The position numbers and the translations under genes were made by a program. This document shows positions 1 through 8,509 of a stretch of DNA of 64,000 nt, one piece after another; position 1 is the stretch's first letter, and each line of letters starts with the position of its first letter. The notes below the pieces were generated by a model that saw only the letters and a program-made list of their open reading frames with translations, was not told the DNA's origin and did not search any database. Origin of the DNA: Planctomycetaceae bacterium (GTDB lineage: Bacteria > Planctomycetota > Planctomycetia > Planctomycetales > Planctomycetaceae); NCBI GenBank assembly GCA_020638955.1, contig JACKHO010000004.1, positions 248,001 through 312,000 of the forward strand. Direction: 5' to 3'.

Positions 1-1
1 C

Positions 2-784
2 GACGGCGGCATTCGCATTCCCATGATTATGCGGTGGCCGGGCAAAGTCACTCCGGGACAGGTCAGCAGTGACCTCGTCATGTCACTCGATATTTGTGCG
101 ACCATTCTGGAAGCCGCGGGCATTACGCCGCCGGTTCCGCTCCATGGAAAGAGTCTGTTCAGCGATGATATCAAAACCCGCAAGTACCTCTTTTCTGCCC
201 GCGACAAAATGGACGAAACGCACGACGCCATGCGGGCGATTCGCTCGCACGATTTCAAACTCATTTTGAACCTCATGCCCGAGCGTCCCTGGTGTCAGTA
301 CAACCGCTACAAGGAAGGTTCCTATCCCGTGCTGGCTGAAATGAATGTCCTCAACCTGCAGGGGAAATTGACTCCCGAACAGGCCGCATTCTTTGCCCCG
401 ACCAAACCACCCGTCGAATTGTTCGACCTGCGGTCAGATCCCCACGAAGTCCACAACGTCGCAGATGATCCCAAGTACGCGGATATTCGAGCCGAACTTC
501 TGGCCGAACTCGAGAACTGGCGGACGAATGTCATCAAAGACCAAGGCGTCTCTGACGACTTCCGTGCTGAGGGCATTTTCCCCAAGACCTGCCCGACGGA
601 CACGGTCGACGAATGGGCCGAAAAGAATCCGGACAAAATCGACTTCAACCGCTACGGCTGGCCCGCCTGGTATCCCACCCGCTCACTTGCTGGCTGGCAG
701 GAAGCACGGGAACAGTGGGAGCCTTACGTATTCCGTGAACCGAATCAAAAAGTTCCACGTCCGAAGATTTCGTTTACGAAGTAG
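2..784 (+). CDS. Sulfatase, C-terminal part (gene starts before the window)
   Basis: The reading frame is open from base 2, and the first residues seen are DGGIRIPMIMRWPGK. This matches the conserved block of type I sulfatases after the catalytic domain (family form: EGG-R-P-x-RWPG). The N-terminal domain with the formylglycine Cys-x-Pro/Ser-x-Arg motif lies outside the window, so the substrate cannot be judged. Further C-terminal family features are visible: 'ELFDLRSDPHEVHNVADDP' at about residues 140-160, the usual ELYDL-DP-E--NLA block. It probably cleaves a sulfate ester in the periplasm or outside the cell. It converges with the formylmethanofuran dehydrogenase gene, whose stop is only 9 bases away, so little room remains for a terminator. 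The family call is firm; the substrate is unknown. Confidence 0.93.
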   Translation, partial: DGGIRIPMIMRWPGKVTPGQVSSDLVMSLDICATILEAAGITPPVPLHGKSLFSDDIKTRKYLFSARDKMDETHDAMRAIRSHDFKLILNLMPERPWCQYNRYKEGSYPVLAEMNVLNLQGKLTPEQAAFFAPTKPPVELFDLRSDPHEVHNVADDPKYADIRAELLAELENWRTNVIKDQGVSDDFRAEGIFPKTCPTDTVDEWAEKNPDKIDFNRYGWPAWYPTRSLAGWQEAREQWEPYVFREPNQKVPRPKISFTK

Positions 785-793
785 TGTCGACCA

Positions 794-2446
794 CTACTCG
801 CAACGAATGATTTCGTGTTCGTGCAGGTACGACAGGTCGACCGGGTAGTTGCGGAAACGAATGGTGTAATTCTCTTCGAACCACTGCTGGATGTCCGGCA
901 CGCATTCGTCGTCGAATCCAGGTTCGACGTGCAGCAGGCGTCCATCGGGGCTGGCCTTGAGTTCGCCGTTGTCCACAATGACTTCCCCGCGTCGAATGAC
1001 ATACCGCGGCAGTTCGAACATCCGTTGAATGTCGTCCTCCGGCTGGTAAATGGTGATATCCGCGTCGGCCCCTTCACCAAGATGCCCTTTGTTCTTCAGT
1101 CCGAGAATGCGGGCGGGTGAAGCACGTGTGATGATGGCAATTTCATACAGTGTGTATTCCCGGTCCAAATCAGGGAGCGTGCAACGGGTTCGCAATCCTT
1201 CGGGGAGGCTCGCAATCATGTCCTGGCGTCGTCCGCGGTCCATGAGCAACGCAATGATTTCCGGATACGCCAGGAAAGAACCGCCGTTAGGATGGTCGGT
1301 ACTCATGGCAATCCGCCACGGGTCCTGCATCAGCAGGTACCATTCGAGGCCAATCGCCCATTGCAGCGAGTGCACGAGTGATTTGTTCTTATAGGTAATG
1401 GGCACAATCCCGCAGCCGGCTTCCATTTCGGTATCGGCACTGAACCACTTCCGCCCCATCACCTTGTGCAGGAAGTAACCGAGCGGACCATCACCCGTCA
1501 TGGAAGTGGTCTCGCCGAACATGACCTGACCGACGTCCACGGTCAAATTCGAATGCGAGTTTACGTAGTCAACCAGCTCTGGAACGCGTGAGCCGAACGT
1601 ATCCTGATCATTGGGATCGCCGCCGTAGCTGTGGAACTGAATATGCGTGAGATGTCCCCGGTGGCCTTCAAGAGCCTCCATGGTGTCGAGCGTTGTGCGC
1701 CAGTTTCCCGGCATGCCGAGGTTGTTGCAGTGAATATGGACCGAGTGCGGCAGGTTCATTTCCGTAACCGCCCGTGAGCACTCACGGAGAATTTGACGAG
1801 GTGCGACGCCGAAGTGCGTCACTGGCACGTCCAGTTGGCTCGCGTTACCCCCAGTCGACTTCCACACCTCCACCCCGCCGGGATTCACGAGTTTCACGGC
1901 GTACCCCTTCGCTGCACCGAGGAGCCAGGCAATGTACGCGCTCAGACGCTGCGGCTCGTTCGCCGCAATTTGTTTCATGACGTAATGGTTGTTCCCCATC
2001 AATACGTAGAAACCCTTGTCGATGATGGGGGTGTCGTGCAGTTCCTCGTGCACGTGCCGCGCCGCAAGGGGAGGGACGGCTGCATCGAATGCGGTCGTGT
2101 ATCCAAGTCCGGCGTAGAGGTAGCCGGTGGCGAACGTACTCGGAACACTGCCCGTCGTTCCAGAGCGCGTGTACTTCGTCCGCTCGATTTTGGGGGCGTT
2201 CCGCTTGTCTTCCGGACGCATTTTCCGGGCGGCGTTCACCTTTGGTCCGGCGATGTGACAGTGCATATCGACACCGCCCGCCATTACGACCATGTTGGTG
2301 GCATCGACCGTTCTGGCCACGGGCGTGCTGGGATCACTCGGCGCGGCGACAATGCGGCCATCGGAAATCCAGATGTCGCGGACTTCACCGTCGATTCCAT
2401 TCGCAGGATCGTAAATGCGGCCACCGGTGACGCGGATGAGTGACAT
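794..2446 (-). CDS. fhcA: Formylmethanofuran dehydrogenase subunit A (formyltransferase/hydrolase complex)
   Basis: This 550-residue protein belongs to the amidohydrolase superfamily. It starts like FhcA/FmdA (MSLIRVTGGRIYDPANG), has the metal-binding HxH motif in 'GGVDMHCHIAGPKVNAARK' at about residues 57-75, and later 'HIHCNNLGMPGN' and 'STDHPNGGSFLAYPE', all typical of this subunit. In bacteria using tetrahydromethanopterin, FhcA works with FhcB, C and D to move the formyl group from formyl-H4MPT to methanofuran and hydrolyse it to formate, in formaldehyde oxidation or detoxification. No other fhc gene is in the window, so the rest of the complex must be encoded elsewhere. The ATG at 2446 is chosen because the protein aligns from its first residues. 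Dihydropyrimidinase is a distant relative, but the motifs and length favour FhcA. Confidence 0.9.
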   Translation of the reverse strand: MSLIRVTGGRIYDPANGIDGEVRDIWISDGRIVAAPSDPSTPVARTVDATNMVVMAGGVDMHCHIAGPKVNAARKMRPEDKRNAPKIERTKYTRSGTTGSVPSTFATGYLYAGLGYTTAFDAAVPPLAARHVHEELHDTPIIDKGFYVLMGNNHYVMKQIAANEPQRLSAYIAWLLGAAKGYAVKLVNPGGVEVWKSTGGNASQLDVPVTHFGVAPRQILRECSRAVTEMNLPHSVHIHCNNLGMPGNWRTTLDTMEALEGHRGHLTHIQFHSYGGDPNDQDTFGSRVPELVDYVNSHSNLTVDVGQVMFGETTSMTGDGPLGYFLHKVMGRKWFSADTEMEAGCGIVPITYKNKSLVHSLQWAIGLEWYLLMQDPWRIAMSTDHPNGGSFLAYPEIIALLMDRGRRQDMIASLPEGLRTRCTLPDLDREYTLYEIAIITRASPARILGLKNKGHLGEGADADITIYQPEDDIQRMFELPRYVIRRGEVIVDNGELKASPDGRLLHVEPGFDDECVPDIQQWFEENYTIRFRNYPVDLSYLHEHEIIRCE

Positions 2447-2725
2447 AGGTGTATCTCAGGGACGAATGCTTCGCGGTCGGCGTAGCAACGTCATTCAAAA
2501 AGTGAGGCTTCACAAACGCAACAGGTCCGAAACAGTTCCCGGACGGAAGGTCATCGTCTCAACCGGGTTGCCGCAAAGCAACCGCAACCGGCCTTTGCCC
2601 CAGATTGCCGCAGAAAATTGCCGTTTCTCCGTTGAGGTTGCCACAGCCCGACGCATGCGGGATGATCAATGCATCGAGTTTTGTCGACACGACTGAAATT
2701 CCAATAACCACGGGATTTGCATTCC

Positions 2726-5700
2726 ATGTTTCGCGGTAGTTTGTCTACTTTGGCTCTCCTGGTCCTCACCGGCCTTTGTTTCGGTGAAGATGCGGCGTTT
2801 TCGCCCGAGCAAATCAAATTCTTTGAATCCAAAGTCCGACCACTCCTGGCCGAACGTTGCTGGAAATGCCACGGCGAAGAGAAGCAGAGCGGTGAACTGC
2901 GTCTCGACCATCGTGGCATGGCAATGACCGGCGGCGAAAGTGGTCCGGCCATCAGTCTCGAATCGCCCGCGGAAAGTCTGTTGCTGGAGGCGGTGCGGTA
3001 TGAGTCACTCGAAATGCCGCCTGATGGTCGACTCAAAGATGCCGAAATCGCCGCGCTGGCAACCTGGCTAGAAATGGGAGCTCCCTGGCCAGGTGATGAC
3101 GTAGTCGCCATGCAGCGTCCTCAGAAAGAGAAAATCTCAGACGAGGACCGCGAGTTCTGGTCGTTCCGGCCACTGCACATGCCAGACGTTCCTCAATTGG
3201 ATGGCGACACCTGGAGTCGTCGCGACATTGACCGATTCGTACTGCGCAAACTGCGAGAGCATGAACTGAGCCCCGCAGAGGAAGCGGACCGGCGAACACT
3301 CATCCGTCGGCTCTATTTTGATCTCATCGGACTACCGCCGTCTCCCGAAGAAGTTGACGCATTCCTCGCTGACCAGTCACCTGACGCTTACGAAAAGCTG
3401 GTTGATAACCTGCTTGGCAGTCCCCGGTTCGGCGAACATTGGGCTCGTTTCTGGCTCGATTTAGTTCGTTACGCTGACTCCGACGGATTCCGCAAAGACG
3501 ACTTCCGCCCCGACGCCTGGCGCTACCGCGACTACGTCATCCAGGCGTTCAACGAGGACAAACCATTCGACAAGTTTGTACGCGAGCAAATCGCGGCAGA
3601 TGAAATGTACCCCGAGGAGCCACAGAAGCACGTGGCCACCGGCTTCCTGCGGCATGGGATGTACGAATACAACCAGCGCGATGCGCAAACACAATGGCAG
3701 GACATGCTCAACGACATTACCGACACCACGGGGGATGTCTTCCTCGGTGTCGGCATGGGCTGCGCCCGCTGTCACGACCACAAGTTTGATCCCATTCTGC
3801 AAGCCGACTATTTCCGGCTGCAGGCCTTCTTCGTCAACATATCCCTGCAGGATGAAACGGCTGCTGCCTCTGCCGAAGAGCGTGAGGCGTATGCGACGAA
3901 GCTCGGCGACTGGGAGCAGCAAACCGCTGAACTCCGTGCGAAGCTCGCCGAAATGGAAACGCCGTACCTCGATGAACTCCGCGAAGCGATGGTGGACAAA
4001 TTCCCCTTCGAAGTGCAGGAAATCTACCGCAGGCCCAACGACGAAAAGACCGCTTACGACTGGCAGGTCGTGTATCTGGTCGATCTGCAGGCCGCGGCGG
4101 AACTGGCCAAGCTTCCCGGAAAGTTTCGGGGTGAAGAAAAGAAAACGTGGACTGCTCTGAAAGAAGAACTGGCGAAGTTCGACAAGCTCAAGCCCGTACC
4201 GCTTCCGACCTCCCGCACCATTCGCGACTACGACCTCGCACCGCCACCGGTCTTCATTCCCGGGAAGGAACGGCTCGGGGAAGTGGAACCCGGGTTCTTG
4301 ACCATATTCGCTCCGGAACCGGTCGCTCCAGAAATCCTGCCCGATCTGCCCGCCTCGTCCGGCCGCCGCACCGTGCTCGCCAACTGGCTCACACGGCCCG
4401 ATCATCCCCTCACGACGCGAGTCATTGTGAATCGAATCTGGCAGGAGCACTTTGGTCAGGGAATTGTCCCCACGCCGAACGACTTCGGACACTTGGGAGA
4501 AGCTCCCTCGCATCCTGAATTGCTGGACTGGCTCGCCACCAGCTTCGTCAGCAACGGCTGGAGCCTGAAATGGCTGCACCGGGAAATTGTGCTTTCGGCG
4601 GCTTACAGGCAACAGGCTGTCATCGAGAATGCACAGGCGAGTTTGATTGATCCTGCCAACCGCCTCATGTGGCGGGCTCCGCTCCGTCGACTCAGCGCGG
4701 AACAAATTCGGGATGGCATGCTCGTCGCGGGCGGTGAAATCGAACACAAACTCGGCGGCGCCCCCGACGACGCGGTCAAATCAAAGCGGCGTTCCATTTA
4801 CTGCAAAGTCATGCGCAACAAGCCGGACGACATGCTGAGTGCATTCGACCTCCCCGACCGCATGCGCAGCACGGGTGACCGCAACACAACCACGACACCC
4901 TCCCAGGCGTTGTTGCTCATTAACAGCCAACAGATCATGGCTCGCGGCACCGCACTCGCCCGCCGCGTGCAGCAGGACGTTCCGGAAACGTTTTCCTCAC
5001 AAATTGACCGGGCATTCCAAATCGCGTTCGGTCGACCAGCCGATCCGCAGGAACTGGAATTGCTCAGCACGTTTGCCGACTCACTGACCACAACCATCAA
5101 GCCAGCGATGATTGACGTCGCCACGGTTCCCGGAACCGAAATCTCTGGTGTTCTCATTGACGACGCCAAGCATCCCGCATTGGAACTCGCCGACCGGACT
5201 GATTTACCCACCGCCGACTTCACGCTCGAAGCGGTCATCAATCTCCACAGTCGCTACCCAGACACCAAGGTGCGGACCATTATGTCGCAGTGGGATGGGG
5301 AGACCTCGCACTCCGGCTGGTCGCTGGGCGTCACGAGTACCAAGTCGAAGTACACGCCCGGAAATCTCGCGCTGCAGCTCATTGGCGAAGATGAAAAGGG
5401 TATTCTCACCTACGAAGTCATTGCCAGTGGACTCATTCTCGAAGTGGACCATCCCTACAGCGTCAGCGTTTCAGTCACCGCAAAGCACACAAGCGACAAG
5501 GGTATACTGTTCCGTGTGGTGGACCTGGCAACGCAGGAAGAACAAACCTCCTTCCAAAGCCATCGGGTCGTCCAGAAGTTTCATCCTGAACTGCCTCTTA
5601 TCATTGGAGGCCGTGCCGGGTCTGATGAATTCAAATGGGACGGCCACCTCGGCTCCATCCGACTCACCCTCCACGCCCTCGCGGCAGAAGAACTCAAAAC

Positions 5701-5884
5701 AGAACTCCCCGCCCGCCCACACCCCCCACAAGCGGTGTGGGAATTCAAGGAATCATCCCCCACTCAAATCGACTCCGTCCAGCAATGGGCCCTCTTCCCC
5801 TACGACAACAACAAAACCCCCTCGGCGCTCGTCGACGCCTGCCACGTGCTGCTGAATTCGAATGAGTTTTTGTACGTTGAATAG
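2726..5884 (+). CDS. Planctomycete cytochrome-type PSCyt1/DUF1549/DUF1553 protein with inserted LamG-like domain
   Basis: The ATG at 2726 is followed by a signal peptide (MFRGSLSTLALLVLTGLCFG), so it is preferred over an upstream in-frame TTG at 2717. A single-haem c-type motif, CWKCHG, lies near residue 44 (PSCyt1 domain). DUF1549 covers roughly residues 155-360 and contains a second CxxCH, 'CARCHDHKFDP', near residue 346. DUF1553 begins at about 545 ('RRTVLANWLTRPDHPLTTR'). A stretch of about 200 residues (roughly 810-1010, 'FTLEAVINLHSRYPDTK') looks like a LamG/concanavalin fold inserted before the last DUF1553 strand 'HVLLNSNEFLYVE'. Such proteins are abundant in planctomycetes and exported; their biochemical role is unproven, though they often sit with sulfatases and DUF1501 proteins. 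Here no DUF1501 gene follows, which is unusual. It is divergent from fhcA across a 279-base gap. Confidence 0.9.
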   Translation: MFRGSLSTLALLVLTGLCFGEDAAFSPEQIKFFESKVRPLLAERCWKCHGEEKQSGELRLDHRGMAMTGGESGPAISLESPAESLLLEAVRYESLEMPPDGRLKDAEIAALATWLEMGAPWPGDDVVAMQRPQKEKISDEDREFWSFRPLHMPDVPQLDGDTWSRRDIDRFVLRKLREHELSPAEEADRRTLIRRLYFDLIGLPPSPEEVDAFLADQSPDAYEKLVDNLLGSPRFGEHWARFWLDLVRYADSDGFRKDDFRPDAWRYRDYVIQAFNEDKPFDKFVREQIAADEMYPEEPQKHVATGFLRHGMYEYNQRDAQTQWQDMLNDITDTTGDVFLGVGMGCARCHDHKFDPILQADYFRLQAFFVNISLQDETAAASAEEREAYATKLGDWEQQTAELRAKLAEMETPYLDELREAMVDKFPFEVQEIYRRPNDEKTAYDWQVVYLVDLQAAAELAKLPGKFRGEEKKTWTALKEELAKFDKLKPVPLPTSRTIRDYDLAPPPVFIPGKERLGEVEPGFLTIFAPEPVAPEILPDLPASSGRRTVLANWLTRPDHPLTTRVIVNRIWQEHFGQGIVPTPNDFGHLGEAPSHPELLDWLATSFVSNGWSLKWLHREIVLSAAYRQQAVIENAQASLIDPANRLMWRAPLRRLSAEQIRDGMLVAGGEIEHKLGGAPDDAVKSKRRSIYCKVMRNKPDDMLSAFDLPDRMRSTGDRNTTTTPSQALLLINSQQIMARGTALARRVQQDVPETFSSQIDRAFQIAFGRPADPQELELLSTFADSLTTTIKPAMIDVATVPGTEISGVLIDDAKHPALELADRTDLPTADFTLEAVINLHSRYPDTKVRTIMSQWDGETSHSGWSLGVTSTKSKYTPGNLALQLIGEDEKGILTYEVIASGLILEVDHPYSVSVSVTAKHTSDKGILFRVVDLATQEEQTSFQSHRVVQKFHPELPLIIGGRAGSDEFKWDGHLGSIRLTLHALAAEELKTELPARPHPPQAVWEFKESSPTQIDSVQQWALFPYDNNKTPSALVDACHVLLNSNEFLYVE

Positions 5885-5931
5885 TTTTACCCCTCTGAGC
5901 GGGACTGAATGACAGTTGGGGGATTCGTGAC

Positions 5932-6429
5932 GTGAAGATAGTCGAGAGAATTGATGAAGCGTCGATCGCGAGACACCTCGTTCAACGAAAAAGTGCATGT
6001 GGCACTGAAGGATGTCGCCCCATTCGTGAATGCCACTTGGCCTTTTTGGAAGAAATCGACCTCAATCGTGTTTACCTATGGCGTGAAGCGACACAACATT
6101 CGGATGGCAAATCAAACAAGCTCGCAGACATGCCCAAGCGGCTTTTAGAGGATCATCCACGTGTCAAATCCTTCTGGGCTGGCGATCCTGCGAATGGGTA
6201 TGAACCGATAGATTCTACAATGCCAGGCATGGAACCGACTCTGGTCACGGACGATATTCAGAATGGCCCACTCTACGCGATTGACGGGAACCATCGGCTC
6301 ATGGCACATTTTCTTTCGATGAGCTCGATTGATGGCGTTCGAGTGTATGTTTGCGAATGCGAATACCAGATCGCCTACTACGGATGGGCAGAGTCCAAGA
6401 GTCACTTCACAACGTCGAAGTCAAAGTAG
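5932..6429 (+). CDS. Hypothetical protein with ParB-like 'DGNHRL' motif
   Basis: This 165-residue soluble protein starts at GTG 5932, 47 bases after the PSD1 gene. No family is recognised with certainty. The clearest feature is 'YAIDGNHRLMAHFL' near residues 120-133. A D/E-G-x-H-R motif followed by a helix is the hallmark of the ParB/Srx nuclease-like fold, where it binds nucleotide, and the preceding 'LVTDDIQNGP' would fit the strand before it. The C-terminus 'WAESKSHFTTSKSK' is polar. No signal peptide or membrane segment is visible. Similarity to ParB-like proteins is inferred from one motif only. Confidence 0.6.
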   Translation: MKIVERIDEASIARHLVQRKSACGTEGCRPIRECHLAFLEEIDLNRVYLWREATQHSDGKSNKLADMPKRLLEDHPRVKSFWAGDPANGYEPIDSTMPGMEPTLVTDDIQNGPLYAIDGNHRLMAHFLSMSSIDGVRVYVCECEYQIAYYGWAESKSHFTTSKSK

Positions 6430-6483
6430 CTGACGTGGGCTTGATCGACGAGAATCATTACTCAATTGGTTCGAAGGACACAA

Positions 6484-7386
6484 ATGACAATATACCCGTC
6501 GCAACGAGTTCTATGCGGGACCGTACTTCTCCTGTTGGCGAATGGCTGTGGCGAGAGTCTCGATGCACCTGCGCCCTCTGATCAAACGGCTTCGCATTCT
6601 ACGGCTCCGGCCAACGAAGCGGTCGCAATCCATGAGCTTGAGCCGCCAGCGGACAAGTCGCTGCTGCTCAACGAATATCTTGAAGCGGGAGTTCCGGCCT
6701 ACAACCGTATTTGGTCGGGCGATGACATGCTGACGGCCGTGACAGTCCTTGCCGCGGTCGCACAGGAAGACCCCGCTCACTTGCCCCGCTATCAAAGCGA
6801 ACGTTCCGGAATGTTTTTCGACCGAATGACTTCGGACGAAAACCTAGATCTGTTTCGAAACCAATCTGTTCCGATCCAACAGCGACTTCCACTTGCGACG
6901 AACTATATGGAGGCAAATAACGAGTTGTTGAAAGTGTATCTGATGTCATTCATCGATGGCGCCATGGGTGGAGTTGAATTGCTCGAAATCATTGGGGCAC
7001 AGTTGCGTGTTTGGGTCGTCATGAATGATTTGGTCAATGAATTCGTCCCCACATTAGATAAGAGTGATCCCACATACCCCGTTCGAATGGAGGGGCTGGA
7101 ACAAATGAAATTGGGAATGGCTTTGACTGTCACTGGGACGTTGCAGACGCTGACTGACGGTCACGCCTATAGAACATCTGACCTCAAACGATTTACGCGT
7201 TACATGACAGCAACCTTTCCCCACATTCTTCGCGACTTGCCCGAAGCGAACCAAACCGAAACCCTAATTCGCCTGCGCACACTTGTGGACGAACCGAAAA
7301 TGCAGCACCTCAAACCTGAACTCGACGACCTGCTCGCCATAGTTGAGAAGGCAGTTGGTGGCGATACAGGCAACCAGTCTCGGTAA
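6484..7386 (+). CDS. Hypothetical lipoprotein
   Basis: The ATG at 6484 is chosen because it gives a short signal peptide ending in a lipobox, 'LLLLANGCGES', with the lipidated Cys at about residue 22. An upstream in-frame TTG at 6466 would add six residues before the same signal. The mature protein of about 280 residues is mostly helical by composition and has a low-complexity linker (Ala/Pro/Ser rich) just after the Cys. No known domain is recognised. It is presumably attached to a membrane facing the periplasm. It lies 54 bases downstream of the DGNHRL protein on the same strand and converges with the next gene. Confidence 0.7.
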   Translation: MTIYPSQRVLCGTVLLLLANGCGESLDAPAPSDQTASHSTAPANEAVAIHELEPPADKSLLLNEYLEAGVPAYNRIWSGDDMLTAVTVLAAVAQEDPAHLPRYQSERSGMFFDRMTSDENLDLFRNQSVPIQQRLPLATNYMEANNELLKVYLMSFIDGAMGGVELLEIIGAQLRVWVVMNDLVNEFVPTLDKSDPTYPVRMEGLEQMKLGMALTVTGTLQTLTDGHAYRTSDLKRFTRYMTATFPHILRDLPEANQTETLIRLRTLVDEPKMQHLKPELDDLLAIVEKAVGGDTGNQSR

Positions 7387-7466
7387 CGTAAATGAAACTG
7401 AAGGTGGATTGCTGGGCGTCACCGCCACCCATCGCAGTTCCTCATTCAGAACCTCAATCTGCCAAC

Positions 7467-8357
7467 TCAGTCATGCACTTCGGTGAATTCCATTCGACCA
7501 AAGTCGATGACGGCGTACTCGATGAGGTCGGCAAGCCTTCGGTTTGGACCGACAAACTCTGGGACGCCAGTCCGATTGTCTGCGGGCGAGAGTGTGTTTT
7601 CCGTAATTCCCACGCCACGAAAATGGGAGTTCATACCCATTTTGTTTTCCAGCAATTGGCGATACTCCCAGTCCGGGCCGCCTGCCATTCGTAGTAGCGG
7701 ATAAGGCAGTTCAGCCAAATGCTGTCGTCGGTCTGCTGGGAAGTACCGCGCCATGTCACGGTCGGCATCATCCTGAAAAGTCATATGGGCGGGATTCTTC
7801 GGATCGGGTGCTTCGCTGGCGAGTCTTGAAAATAGCCGGAATCCGTTTCGCCATGTTGGAACATAAACGTACTGATCAAAATCGTCGTTTCGCAAAGAGC
7901 CAAGTCCATTGCGTTCGGGGCTGAATTTGATTTCTGAGTCGTAGCGAATGACGAGGGCGACCATGTGCTTACCCCGTTGCTGCAGAACTCCCTCGGCATC
8001 GTATCCGAGGTCTGAATAGACTCCGTAAAGGGACCGACCGAAGCCAACTTGCGGCACCGTCAGGAAAACGTATGGGCTACCACCAAGTGCGGCCTGAGTG
8101 TTGAGTTTGTTGTCGGCGCTGACCGCGTACTTGCGTTCAGTCAGCCGGAAGTAAATGTCTGAGCGGGCAAGATTGGAATCGGGTGTCAACTCCGTCGCGG
8201 GATTGCAGATGGCTTGAACAATTTGCCGAAACTCGTCCGTCTGAATTTGTTCACCGAGAACCTGACGTGGGGGAAAAGCGTCCTGTGCGTTGAGCGGTAC
8301 GGCACTTAGCGCGATAAGGAAGGAGGCCGAAGTCAGCCACGAGAAGGATTTCGACAT
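7467..8357 (-). CDS. Hypothetical exported protein
   Basis: The start at ATG 8357 gives a 296-residue protein with a clear signal peptide (MSKSFSWLTSASFLIALSAV then 'PLNAQDA', cleavage after NA or AQ). Longer in-frame starts upstream would put 28 charged residues before the signal and are rejected. The mature part has no motif I recognise; it is rich in Asp, Arg and aromatic residues ('DIYFRLTERKYAVSADNKLN', 'GGPDWEYRQLLENKMGMNSH'). No membrane segment follows the signal. It reads convergently with the lipoprotein gene, 80 bases away. A periplasmic or extracellular role is inferred only from the signal peptide. Confidence 0.65.
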   Translation of the reverse strand: MSKSFSWLTSASFLIALSAVPLNAQDAFPPRQVLGEQIQTDEFRQIVQAICNPATELTPDSNLARSDIYFRLTERKYAVSADNKLNTQAALGGSPYVFLTVPQVGFGRSLYGVYSDLGYDAEGVLQQRGKHMVALVIRYDSEIKFSPERNGLGSLRNDDFDQYVYVPTWRNGFRLFSRLASEAPDPKNPAHMTFQDDADRDMARYFPADRRQHLAELPYPLLRMAGGPDWEYRQLLENKMGMNSHFRGVGITENTLSPADNRTGVPEFVGPNRRLADLIEYAVIDFGRMEFTEVHD

Positions 8358-8509
8358 GGAATACCAGTTCCTTTGCTGAGGCGAATGGAGATGGGAGAAG
8401 TAAGTTATGTCGGCCAGCACCGCTTCAACAAACGCGGCCAAATTGGTTGCTTGAATGCGTTAAACCGGGCCGCGATTACCTGAACAACTCGCGTCAAATT
8501 CTCGACACG

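Noticed and set aside
3461..4747. Long open frame on the minus strand opposite the first PSD1 gene
   Set aside because: It lies fully within a gene with strong domain evidence and has no recognisable motif; it results from GC-biased codon use.
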